Assembly (NCBI GenBank): GCA_029204225.1
Contig: CM055102.1
Coordinates: 38,688,121 to 38,752,120 of the forward strand
Length of the DNA: 64,000 bases
Direction: 5' to 3'
Origin: Diphasiastrum complanatum
Lineage: Eukaryota; Streptophyta; Lycopodiopsida; Lycopodiales; Lycopodiaceae
Part shown: positions 53,804 through 64,000 of the stretch, one piece after another
How positions within the stretch are numbered: position 1 is the first letter of the stretch
Layout of the letters: each line of letters opens with the position of its first letter
The notes under the pieces: model-generated
What the model was told of the DNA's origin: nothing
Seen by the model: only the letters and a program-made list of their open reading frames with translations
The model's database searches: none
Made by a program: the position numbers and the translations under genes

Positions 53804-56694
53804 CTCCTCAAATCTAGCCTTGGAAACAACACTACTTTTATCAATCACTCCAATTAAAGATCTAAGCTTGAAAAATGAATATTTACATAAAGATTTAGTA
53901 AACAAATCAGCCAAGCAACTTGATGATGACACGTGTTGGAGCTTGATCTCTTTGGCTTGCACTTTCTCCCTCACGAAATGATGAGCAATCTCGATGTGTT
54001 TGCTCCTTGCATGGAATGTAAGATTAGTTGCAAGTGATTGGGCTGATTGGTTTTGTCACAATAGATGATAGGGATATCCTCCTCCATGACATGAAGCTCC
54101 GCCAATAGCCTTTTGAGCCACAAGACCTCCTTGCATGTTGATGTCAAGGCCTTGTACTCGGATTCTGTGGAAAATAAGGAGATCGTATCTTGCTTTTTGG
54201 AAAGCCATGATACTACTCCATCACATAGAAAGGTGGCAAAAGCACTTGTTGATTTTCTATCCGCTTTTTCACCTACAAAATCCGAGTCACTATAGGCTCT
54301 TAAGCCAAGATTAGTCGCTCTATACAAAATGCCAAAGGTCTTAGTAAATGAAATGTATCTAAGAACTCTTTTGGCCATCTTCCAATGTGAAACTAGAGGA
54401 CTTTGCATGAATTGGCTTAACTTTCCAACACTATAACTAAGATCAGGTCTAGTTATAGTTAAATAAATCAAGGAACCAATAAGCCTTCTATATAATGTGA
54501 TGTTCTCAAAGGACGCTTCATCACCATCAATAGATGCCTTTACATATTGCTCCATTGGTGTCTCAATGCCTTTACAATTCCTCATTCCGAATCTATCTAG
54601 GATGGATGTAGCATACTCAGATTGACAAATAAAGCTAAAATCACATCCTCTAATAACCTCTATTCCAAGAATGAAGCTTAATAGGCCGAGATCCCCCATC
54701 TTAAACTCTTTTGCCAAAGCAATTTCTACATCTCTAATTCCATCTAGATCATTACCACTCAAGATAATGTCATCTACATACAAAACAAGAATAATGATCT
54801 TGCCATCATGAAACTTTATGTACAATGATGGATCGTAAGCACTCATTACAAAATTGATGGAAATGAGAAAAGAGTTTAGCCTAGAGTACCATGCTCTAGG
54901 TGCTTGTTTGAGCCCATAAAGGCTCTTCTTCAAGAAACACACCTTTCCTTCATGCTTTGCCTTGATGAAGCCCTCGGGCTGCCTCATGTAGATCTCTTCA
55001 TCCAAATAACCATTGAGGAAAGCATTTGTGAAATGAAGTTGGAATAGCTCCCAATTGAAGGTTGTAGCAAGACTAAGGATCAACCTGATAGTAACAAGCT
55101 TAGCCACAGGAGCAAAAGTCTCATCATAATCAATGCCTTTGGTTTGTAAAAAACCTTTGGCTACAAGCCTAGATTTATGCTTACTTATTGATCCATCTTG
55201 ATTATACTTCAATCTAAACACCCACTTGCAATCAAGTGGTTTCTTCCCTTGAGGAAGATTCACAAGATCCCAAGTATGATTCTCAATGAGAGCATCATAC
55301 TCTACTTGCATAGCATCCATCCAACTCTTAGATTTACAAGCATATTCATAGCATGTTGGCTCATCTAACATTGAAGTAAGAAAGGTGTAAGATATGAAAG
55401 ATGATGAGCCTTCTCTTTGATCACCTTGACCATCATATGTGATCCTCAATGTCTCAATCCTTGTCCTTGTAGATCTTCTTGGAGTTCTTGCATCTTGAGG
55501 TGGATCCTCAAGTTCTTCTTCACTTGGAAGATCCTCCTCCATCCTAGCATGATCCTTGGCATCAAGATGATTTGTAGAATTATCATCCAAATCACAAGCA
55601 TGTCTTTCATAAAAAATAACATCCCTACTCACTGTCACCTTGCTAGTGATGGGATTGAAGACTCTATATCCTTTGTTATTCTCACCATATCCCACAAAGA
55701 TGCCTTTGATGGAGGTCGCATCATCCTTCTTCCTTGTATCCAAGGACTGGTGTACATAGCAAGTGGATCCAAAAACTTTGAGATCCTTGAGATTGGGCTT
55801 CTTTCCAAATAGAGCTTCAAATGGTGTGATTCCTTCAATGGCTTGGTTAGGCAATCTATTGCACAAATAATTAGCACAAGTTATTGCCTCACCCCAAAAT
55901 GGTTTGGATAGAGAAGCATCGAGCCTTAAGGCCTTAGCACACTCACAAAGAGATCAATTTCTTCTCTCACTCACTCCATTTTGTTGAGGGGTGTATGGAC
56001 ATGACAACTCCCTCTTTATGCCATTAGAATTACAAAAGTCAATCAACTTATTGAAGATATATTCACCTCCATTATCACTTCTTAATACCTTAATCTTGGT
56101 ACTAAGTTGATTTTCTACCAAAGTCTTGGACTTTACAAAAGTATCAAACACCATTGATTTGCTAGACAAGAGATAAAAAGCTATGAACATTTGAATGGAT
56201 GAGTTCAAGAGGAGAGCTTGATCTTGATGTAGATCTTGAGAAGGGTAGTTTGTGAGCCTTTGAGAGGCTACATGCTTCACATATCTTCCCACACTTTGAC
56301 AAATGCTTGGGGAGGCCGAGAGCAAGCTCCTTTGCACACATAGATTCCATGGATTTGAAGTTGGAACAATCTACCTTGCTTAAAGCCTTTGGCTATACAT
56401 TCATCATTTCTAAGGATGGAACAAACTCCATGCTTAAACAGTACATCAAGGCCATTATCCATTAATTGGCCAAAACTAAGCATATTCTTAGTTAGCTTAG
56501 GAACATAAAGAACATTCTCAAGATTCATCCTTTTGGATGATCCAACATAAAATGGAATGGTTCCTCTTCCACTTATCGTACATTCTTGACTACTTGCAAT
56601 ATAGATTGATCTATGTACATCATTGTAAAAAAGTAAAGTGGAAAAGATGTCCTTTTGATATGTCATGTGGGAACTAGCCCCACTATCAATATCA
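53804..56694 (-). pseudogene. Copia-9 pol (protease end, integrase, RT, RNase H)
   Basis: This is a sister of Copia-8. The main frame (55866-53971) is 631 residues, with the integrase end (CNRLPNQAIEGITPFEALFG), RT (CKWVFRLKYNQDGSISKHKS, LYVDDIILSGND) and RNase H (AYSDSDFVGEKADRKSTSAF). RNase H shifts near 54050, where DNQSA has become DKTNQ. Integrase lies upstream (56337-55954) with LRSDNGGEY and [10 protein letters not shown] intact but with a short deletion and shift near 56165. The protease motif near 56680-56694 is cut just before DSGAS. Confidence 0.9.
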
Positions 56695-57075
56695 CTGTAG
56701 CCATATTGTGTTGCCTAGAGAATCATTGTTTATATATCAGTAGTGATAACCTGTTGGCTCTGATACCTTGTTGCAAACGGGTTTTGTATCTCAAACAAAT
56801 TTGTTTCTTTTGAATTTTCTTATGCGGAAGCTTGTAGGATCCTAGACACACGACTACAGATCACAGAACGGATATCATTCTAGCAATCAAGATAGTGGAA
56901 AACAAGGAGATGCACAAGAGAGAGTAATTGTATTATTAGTTTGATTTTTAGAGCGAGATGATCAATGTCTCGTTCGTTGGCGGCCTGACACTCTGCTCTT
57001 TTGCTATGTTCTGCTCATTGGATTGTAGAGTCTGTACACTTGTCATCTGTTCGAGTACTCGTCTGAGATTGTTGC
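56695..57075 (-). repeat. Copia-14 leader, primer site and LTR fragment
   Basis: At 56757-56768 the minus strand reads AGGTATCAGAGC, close to the copia primer site, following an LTR that starts (plus orientation) TGTTGCAAACGG at 56769. The LTR extends to about 57075, where plus-strand RT of Copia-6 begins. About 60 bp of leader connect to the broken Copia-9 protease. Confidence 0.6.
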
Positions 57076-58337
57076 CGACCTTGAAGTACATCAACTTAAT
57101 GTGCAAACAACCTATCTGAATGGAGTTATACAAGAAGACATCTACATGATCCAGCCTAAAGGATACGTTCTGGAAGGTATGAAAAATCATATATGTAAAC
57201 TCCACAAAGCACTTTACGGCAATCTACCAGAGCTTGGTTTCAGAGGATCAACACATTCCTCATTGAACAAGGATTCAAACCAAGCACTGCTGATTGTAAT
57301 GTCTATTCCAAGTCAATGCATCAATCCTTCATTATCATCACCTTATGCGTGGATGATACGTTGCTCTTCAGCAACAATACTAATTTGGTCAAGGATTCTA
57401 AACAGATGTTGTTTTTAGAGTTTGACATGACTGACCTGGGTGAAGCTCACTTTTGTTTGGGCATTCAAATCCACAGAGACAGAGCGAGACGACTGACCTA
57501 CATCACTCAACAAAGGTATCTTCACAATGTTTTTAACATATACAATCTAATGAATTGTAAATTAGTTCACTCACCCAGGCCTACATTTTTCAAAGGACCA
57601 ATGTCCCCAGACCAAGCAGGAAGAGGAGCAGATGAGAGAGTATCCTTATCGATCGATACTTGGATCTCTCATGTACGCAATGGTCTGTACAAGACCAGAT
57701 ATCTCTTTTGCATTAAGCTCAATCAGCCAATATATGGCTAATCCTGGCATTACCCATTGGAAGGCTCTCATAAGAGTCATGAGGTATATTCGAGCTACCA
57801 TGGACCAGTGCATCTGCTATGTAGATGTCAACAATGACAATCTTCATCAGCTCAGTGGATATTCGATGCAAGCTGGGGAGGAGATGTAGACAATTGTAAG
57901 TCCACATCTGGATTTACATTCTTCTTTAATGGCGGTCCTATCTCATGGAATAGTCGTAAGCAAACCTCTATTGCACTTTCTTCTACAGAAGCAGAATACA
58001 TTGCTGCTTTTCAATCTATTCAAAAAGCATTTTGGTTGAAAAATTTACTGTCAGACATTAATCTGTATCGGTACAATGCCTACAATTTTATTCTGTGATA
58101 ATCAGAGTGCTATTGCCTTATCGGCCAACCTTAGATTTCACTCTAGGAGTAAGCACATTGAAATCAGATATCACTACATCAGGGGCAAGGCTCTCAACAA
58201 AGAGGTGAGATTAACGTACTGTAGAACGCAGGAGATGGTTGCAGATATATTCACAAAAGCATTAAGTGTTAATGCACAAAATTTGTTGTGTGCATTGCGC
58301 AATTTGAAGATCAAGGCATTCACGGATCTAGATTAAG
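57076..58337 (+). pseudogene. Copia-6 RT and RNase H relic
   Basis: RT begins LEVHQLNVQTTYLNGVIQED and HICKLHKALYG, jumps frame, and continues with LCVDDTLLFSNN (CVDD in place of YVDD) near 57345-57380 and LGEAHFCLGIQIHRD. RNase H shows YRSILGSLMYAMVCTRPDIS and DNQSAIALSANLRFHSRSKH, ending ADIFTKALSVNAQNLLCALR near 58270-58305. It then meets Copia-7 in the opposite direction. Confidence 0.8.
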
Positions 58338-59168
58338 AGGCGATGTGCACTTACCAACTTCCTTGAGAAGCTCATTGGTAACATTCATCTTGATCATGTG
58401 TAGAGCCTTCTTGGCTCTCTTATCATACCTCACTTCATTTTGTTGTGTTGTTGGTCTCTCCTCCAAACCTACAACAATATCCAAAACATCATTCATCTAA
58501 GAAGTGATTCCATCCTAATTTTTGACAATGAATAGTTACTTGATGACTCCAATTGAGGTTGCCATGTAGCAATAACCTGATCTTCGTTTTCAACCTATTT
58601 CAATGCACAAAGAACTCCTTTGAACAACAAAAATTGCTTTCAAAAGAAATCACAAATATTTGAAACTATCTCAAAAAATTCTCTTCTAGCACTTATACCA
58701 AGCAAATCAACACATAGAATCATGGAATCTTGATCCACCTATGATCTATCCTCAATCTAATGACTTTTGCCACTTCCTAAGATTGAAACACACTCAAATG
58801 AAGTCCAAAAACCTCACTATCTAGAGATCCAATCAAAATAAGGGTTTTGTCAAAATCACAAAAGAGTGACTATTCCAAATCTGCATGCAAATGCTGAAAT
58901 TTTGATTATGCAATCTAATAGCCACCACTTAGGCTGATCTAATGATCCAAAAATCGGCCAAATCCAATATGTGAAATCAAAAATCAAAATTGATCAAGTT
59001 TGAAAACCTATATAGGGTTTTGATCTACAAAAGATCCAATCTACAAAAGCAAAATACTCAATTTTGGTGTAGAATCCTCTCTAGCATGCTCTAGCCTTGA
59101 TATCTTCACCAAATCATTCATAGATATGATTTCCTCCATCATAACCTGAAACACAAGCTCTGATACCA
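58338..59168 (-). pseudogene. Copia-7 leader and gag N-terminus
   Basis: Below the LTR at 59169 the minus strand has the primer site (59157-59168), a leader, and a gag start with DVLDIVVGLEERPTTQQNEV and YDKRAKKALHMIKMNVTNEL near 58370-58500. It is cut at 58338 by the Copia-6 end. The match to copia gag is by pattern. Confidence 0.65.
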
Positions 59169-59814
59169 TGTGAAGGATATTAGATCATTATGATCCAATC
59201 TACTTAAAAGATCTTGGGTTACAAAGAGAAATACTCTACCAATCTTACCAATGTAGAAAAATCAACATCTACACACAAAATGAGATGCAAACACTAATAG
59301 AACTTGATCAAACTTGAATGATATGATAAAGTACTATTTTTTTCCGTACAAAACCAGCAAGCTGTTGTCATTCACATGTGTGAAACCAAAAATAACAATT
59401 ATAGATCATTCTACACACAAAAATACAAGCAATCACAAGCATAGTGCACAATGGATAGTAGAACCCAAGAGAACCATGTATAAGCATGAAATGAGATAGA
59501 GAAAAGAGAAGATCACTCTCTCCATGAGTCACATCCTTTTATAACAGGTACAAAACCTATTTGGCCACTTGGATTTTCCTCCAAAATGCTAACCCTACTA
59601 TTTTTGGGTCTATATTCAAAGTACCCAACATTCAAATTTGAATCTACTCAAACTCGCCTTCTAACTTTCCCACACTTTTAAAAAGTATTTATTCAAATGA
59701 CATTTAGACTAATAAACTTTGAAAAGTCAATCTCTAATCTAAAAACAAAGTTGCCCTCAATATGCTAAATATGAAAATATAGCAAATATGATCAAACTAG
59801 TTGAATCTTTCACA
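59169..59814 (-). repeat. Copia-7 5' LTR (646 bp)
   Basis: In plus orientation it starts TGTGAAGGATAT and ends CTTTCACA, with the primer site just outside its low-coordinate edge. It is the third, inverted member of the 646-648 bp LTR family, with the TATAAAAGG box conserved at about 59537-59545. Confidence 0.9.
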
Positions 59815-60530
59815 TTGGGATCTCACTAGTGTATGATTCCTCTCTCTTTTTGAGCGATTGACCCAACAACACTTACATTGCTTGATTCAGCTAGTAGTAT
59901 ATATTTACAAGTGTTGTCAAAAAATATCTTACAAGCATGAATGCTATTTACACCAGTTTTTGTATATGTACAAAGTGGGTACCCGTCGTTGGGATACTTA
60001 GCAGTCTCATCGAGCTTGCTTCTTTTTTCTTTTGGAATGTGCTTGTATGCTGCACATCCAAACACATGTTCATATGATAGATCAGGCTTTCTACCTGTCC
60101 ACATTTCGTACGATGTCTTGTTTTCCAGTGCTATCATTGTTGATCTGTTCTGCAGGTGTATTGCTGTAGCTATTGCCTTAGCCCAAAATTGACTTGGCAA
60201 TCGAGCCTGTGCCATCATGCATCTGGCTCCTTTGACTAGCATCCTGTTTCTTCTTTCTGTGACACCATTATATTCTGGTGTGTACACAGGATTAAGTTGA
60301 TGCTCTATCCCCTGTTCTTGGTAGAATTTTGAAAAAATGTTTTGCTCTTATACTCACCTCCATTGTGATGATCTGAATCTTACTTGAGGTGTGTCTCTCT
60401 GAAAATGCCACAAACTTCTTGAAAGAGTCAAACACTTCAGATTTTTTTTTTAGGTAGTAGATCGTAGTCATCTGGCTGTAATCAATTATAAACGTCAGAA
60501 AATACCTCGATCTTGAGAGTGAAGATAGCT
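59815..60530 (-). pseudogene. Copia-10 integrase relic
   Basis: The minus strand encodes an integrase C-terminal half of 153 residues: YNGVTERRNRMLVKGARCMM, LPSQFWAKAIATAIHLQNRS, YEMWTGRKPDLSYEHVFGCA. Upstream to about 60530 a decayed core has YYLKKKSEVFDSFKKFV and SKIQIITM. The motif around the second Asp is disrupted. The catalytic Glu (TERRN) is present. No other domain of this element is nearby. Confidence 0.8.
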
Positions 60531-60882
60531 AAACAGAGAATTACAAGAGTAGTTAACGCTAATCAACTAGTTAGTTACTCTCTATTAATGCTATCTGTTT
60601 CAGTTGAGCGTGAAGTTCAAAGCTCCATGCCCATTGAGCTACCAGCTGGCAGTGGGAAAGATTTTCTTTCATTTTCTTTTGTTTCGTGTTGTGCCGTGTC
60701 TTTTGGTTTTGGAGCCATGTTTGACTTTCGCGAATCATTTGACCTTCGAGTTTCACTTCGTTTCGTGTCTTACGGTTTTTGAGGTACGTTGACTTTCACA
60801 AATTGTTCGCCATTCGACCTTCACTTCGTGTCACTTTGCTTAGTGTCACGACAAAGTTGCAAGAGTTCACAATTTTTGACAC
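60531..60882. other. Unassigned filler with short repeats
   Basis: GACTTTCGCGAATCATTTGACC and GACTTTCACAAATTGTTCGCC are similar blocks 70 bp apart, and the second resembles the end of Copia-11 pol (near 51870). This may be a Copia-11-type 3' end or LTR piece joining Copia-10 to Copia-9. Confidence 0.4.
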
Positions 60883-61701
60883 TCTTGGATGATGGAGGTT
60901 TGTTGGAAATCATCAAAGATGACTCTTCTTCCTCCTCCTCCTCCTCCTCCTCCTGATGTGCAATGTTGCTTTGTTTGCTCTCTTGTGCCTTCTTCTTGAG
61001 ACATTCTGATGCAAAATGTCCTTTCTTCCACAAAAATAAAAATTTGAATTTGGACTTGTCCTAGATCTTACCCTTTGAGTTTGAAGCATCATCCTCTTCC
61101 TTGGTCTCCTTTAAGTGCTTTTTCTTGCCATTGGTCTTCTTCTTGCCTTTGAATGAGAAATTTGCTTAACACCTTCCTGCAAAGACATAGAATTCATTCT
61201 TGCATTGGTGTGCATCATCCTGCACTCTTCAGCCACTATTACACTATGAAGTTTTTATATAGTGGGCAAAGTGTTTTGGATTGCAAAGCTTTGTACCAAA
61301 TTAGAAAAGCCACTCCCTAGACCATTAAGGACAATCTGAACAAGCTCTCCATCTTGAATCTTCTCTCCAATGGAAGCTAACTCCCTATTGAGAGACATGA
61401 TTCTGATCACATAATCCTGTGCACTCTCATCACTCCTCTTCATGCTTTGCAGAATCTGATTCCTAAGCATGAGAACCCTCTAAGTGATACTAGACTCATA
61501 GATTGATTTTAAAGATTTCCAAGCCTCTTCACTTTTACATGAAGATACTTCCCTTAGAGGATCATTGCTCACATTCATTTTCCCACAATGAAGTGCTACC
61601 CTGGATCTCTTCTTGTATCTGACTAATTCCTGTGCACCTAGAGGTTCATCTTCATCATCAATTAGAAACTCATAAAGATCCTGGAGCACCATGAGTCCCA
61701 T
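60883..61701 (-). pseudogene. Copia-9 gag
   Basis: This is the upstream part of the interrupted Copia-9. Frames at 61701-61480, 61470-61255 and 61033-60883 correspond to the Copia-8 gag: LMVLQDLYEFLIDDEDEPLG, LRNQILQSMKRSDESAQDYV, and the knuckle region reduced to KKGHFASECLKKK, with the first Cys pair lost (MWKKGHF). An extended Glu run follows. It breaks at PPSSKS near 60882, the point where pol would continue at 56694. Confidence 0.85.
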
Positions 61702-62383
61702 CTTACTAATGAAATTCTACACACAAGATATAGACTTGATTGAACTTGAAACTCACAAAGGTTTCTAACTTGCAATGTTCCACTCAAATTTGATTTCTAA
61801 TCCAATAGATGGACTTGTAATCACAGTTCTATCACTCCCTCACAAGGTTGGAATGAAGATAAGATGAAGTAAAAACTACTCTCAAGCAAATCTTGCCAAT
61901 CTTGGCTACTTCTGGACAATAGAATGACTCTACCTCTCTCTTTCACTTTGATGTACTTTCAAGACCTTTTTTTCACTTTAAGAGGGCCTGAATTCAGCCT
62001 TAATTAATTAGTTATCATGAATCAAATCCAAAACTAATTATTGGCAAGTGATATTGGTAGCTTATTCTAGGATTTGCACCAAAAATTACATCAAACTGAC
62101 TCTAGATGAAATTATAGTGATCCAATGAATATCGGGGTTTAAATGTTGGTTCAGAGTTTCCCAGACGTGTAAACAGTATGGATTTTGATCCACAAGAAGT
62201 TTGGGATCAAATCCCCTCACCAATTCCAGGATACCAGCTCACCCTTCCAATACTAGCTTTTTGCACCAAAAACTTGCTAACACTAGATTAGTCTTAAACA
62301 CTGATCAATAGCCTTGTACTTGGCTCTGATACCATGTTGAAAGTATAGTAGTAAGGACCATAAATGGATCTTTGAAGGATCCT
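61702..62383 (-). repeat. Copia-9 leader, primer site and 5' LTR end
   Basis: The leader matches that of Copia-8. The primer site TGGTATCAGAGC is at 62323-62334 on the minus strand. From 62335 about 49 bp of LTR end (TGTTGAAAGTATAGTAGTAA in plus orientation) remain before the match stops near 62383. Confidence 0.85.
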
Positions 62384-62880
62384 TGATGTAGGCCTTGTAC
62401 CATAATTTGATGACACTTAAAGCGATATTTATTGTTCTTTTCAACATAGATGTGATAGTTGGCTCTATTTCTTTAGTTGCTTGCTTTGATTGTGAGGTTT
62501 GGCTTATGAATCATATATCTACTATAGTAATTGTGCAAAATTTACTACAATACATCCTTATTTGTCAGGTAGTGTAAGAGATCATGTATAGATTTGCGAT
62601 AAATGTCTTCTAAATCTTGTCAATATCTGATTTGTTTCAAAAAATAGTCTTTAATACAATTGGAAAGTGTCTGTGAAGCAAATTAGGTTTTATTTCACTC
62701 TATTAAGCTTTCATCAAGTTTGATTGAGAACTATACTCAAGTACAATCTTCATGACTCCTCAAGCTATTATTATCTTAAAAAGTATATTAAGTGATCGAT
62801 TCTCTTTTAGAAACTGCTGTATTTGTAGAATAAGTATGGAATCATTTTTTGTTTTTCTTTTGGTTTGATGGATATACTGC
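62384..62880. other. Unassigned DNA
   Basis: No coding or terminal repeat seen. It separates the truncated Copia-9 LTR from a gag relic. Confidence 0.4.
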
Positions 62881-63560
62881 TAGGTGTTGAGCTATAATCT
62901 TAACCAGCACAAGAGATTGAAGAGTATGATAAGAGAGCCAAATTTGGTCTACAAATCATCAATGTGAATGTGCCCAATGACCTCCTCAAGGAGTTGATGA
63001 CATCAACAATAATAAATGATGCATAGGATTATGGATATTGTTTAAAGAACCTATGAATCCAAGAATACATAAAGGATGCTAAACTTGAGGAATAAAATCA
63101 TTCACAGTTGTAGATTTGATGAAAAATTTGCTCATGCATATGCCTTAATAGTCAAGTCTCTTAATGGTGAGCTATATCATATAGGCTATGTTGTCAAAGA
63201 GGGGTAACTTGTTTAAATTCTCCTCAATGTATTTGGACAAGGCTATGGGGACATGAGTCCTTAGAATACTTGCAAAGTGTCTTGGTGGTTGAGGAGCATC
63301 ATCTAGCCAAGATAAAGACAAGGGAGAGTGCATCTCCCAACATCAATGTAATAATGAAGCTTTCCTCATCAAAGGCAATTGTAGGGGTAAAGCAAATGGA
63401 GTAAAAAGGCAAGATCAAAGTACATACCAATGGAAAAAGAAGCATATTCTTCATATGGAAGTAAGAAAGACAAGTCTATTCACAAGGCTCCAAGCATGTC
63501 ACCGCACCGACAAGCAAGGTTTTAGCCAACATCAATATGCCAAGAATTGTTCTCTTACTG
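62881..63560 (+). pseudogene. Copia-13 gag relic
   Basis: Read across frames the plus strand gives EIEEYDKRAKFGLQIINVNV, PNDLLKELM, AYALIVKSLNGELYHIG and VVEEHHLAKIKTRESASP, matching the UBN2 gag pattern of Copia-8 (YKKRSRLALHCIKMNVSNDL). A decayed zinc knuckle near 63500-63540 reads CHRTDKQGFSQHQYAKNC. There are many stops, and no pol follows within the window. Confidence 0.65.
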
Positions 63561-64000
63561 AAGTCATGCACGAATACTATAATTGGAAATGACATGTGAT
63601 TTTAAATTTGCAATAGTTTTTAAAATTTGCTAGTTGTCACTGTGAATGATGTAATTCATTTGTATTTTTGCATTATATTGGGGTGTTTAACCACAAAATA
63701 TGTTGAGGGTTATTATGTGACTAGGAATGACTCTTGGAGGTGCCCATTATGATGCATCAGGTCTGCACTCATAGTGGAAGATAATCTCCTACTCTTATCC
63801 ATACAAACTAATGTTTATTCAATTTTGACTCTTGCAACTTAAAAATAAGTGGCATGCTAGTGAGGTCCTCCAAGTTTGAATTTAGTCCATTTAGCATCGC
63901 AATGAGGATATACAAGAGAGGAAATAAATCTCAATAAAGAAATTGTCCCTTAAGTGTGGCCTAGTGGTTGACATGTTTTTCCTTTACCTCAAGGTTTTTT
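63561..64000. other. Unassigned DNA at the right edge
   Basis: No frame, repeat or motif is recognisable to the end of the window. The remainder of Copia-13 would be expected here if it were intact. Confidence 0.4.

Noticed and set aside
59157-59168. Possible tRNA gene because of the CTCTGATACCATG motif
   Set aside because: This and the similar motifs at 56757 and 62323 are retrotransposon primer-binding sites next to LTR ends. No tRNA-length cloverleaf surrounds them.
1-64000. CRISPR arrays, operons, ribosome binding sites
   Set aside because: The content is clearly eukaryotic retrotransposon DNA. The tandem repeats lack spacer structure and no prokaryotic gene is present.

Overview
This 64 kb window looks like intergenic DNA from a large, repeat-filled land-plant genome. 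The evidence is layers of Ty1/copia elements primed by initiator Met-tRNA (PBS variants of TGGTATCAGAGC), Ty3/gypsy relics, a LINE family with endonuclease, RT and a C-terminal zinc knuckle, and introns with GTAAGT donors. I cannot name the species; a seedless vascular plant or a gymnosperm is my guess. I see no tRNA, rRNA, CRISPR or bacterial feature and no intact single-copy host gene. Nearly all reading frames carry stops, frameshifts or deletions. Element names (Copia-1, LINE-A and so on) are local labels.

Layout. 1-1.8 kb: LINE-A (minus). 1.8-6.0 kb: Copia-1 (minus), 5' LTR at 5592-5982, facing an inverted partial copy (Copia-2, 5983-6575, with an LTR piece at 8715-8873) that is interrupted by the 3' end of a Ty3/gypsy element (6.6-8.7 kb). 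8.9-20.0 kb: a same-direction array of LINE copies (C, B, D, E, F, G, all minus) with simple-repeat tails, poly-G tracts and an embedded gypsy integrase piece. 19.99-20.61 kb: a candidate miniature LTR element. 20.6-25.2 kb: mostly unrecognised DNA with a gypsy integrase relic and an unexplained minus-strand frame. 25.2-28.5 kb: Copia-3 (minus), with the Copia-4 LTR and pol (plus) inserted in it.

28.5-41 kb holds the most unusual content: three decayed, intron-bearing genes. The first (minus, 28.53-30.17 kb) encodes a histone H3-like fold followed in one frame by a basic Ser/Pro linker and a Ulp1/C48-type cysteine peptidase. The second (plus, 30.55-32.03 kb) is divergent from it and unrecognised. 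The third (minus, 32.2-40.88 kb) converges on the second and is also unrecognised. A complete young copia element (Copia-8, 33806-39791, 691-bp LTRs, CTTTT target duplication) sits inside an intron of the third gene, a few bases after its GTAAGT donor. The three may belong to one large DNA transposon or viral-like unit; this is inference.

41-46.9 kb: Copia-12 and Copia-5 (plus) with a 646-bp LTR. 46.9-51.8 kb: AT-rich DNA with tandem repeats. 51.8-62.4 kb: Copia-11 and Copia-9 (minus); Copia-9 is split by 4.2 kb of other copia fragments (Copia-14, -6, -7, -10). 62.4-64 kb: unrecognised DNA with a copia gag relic.
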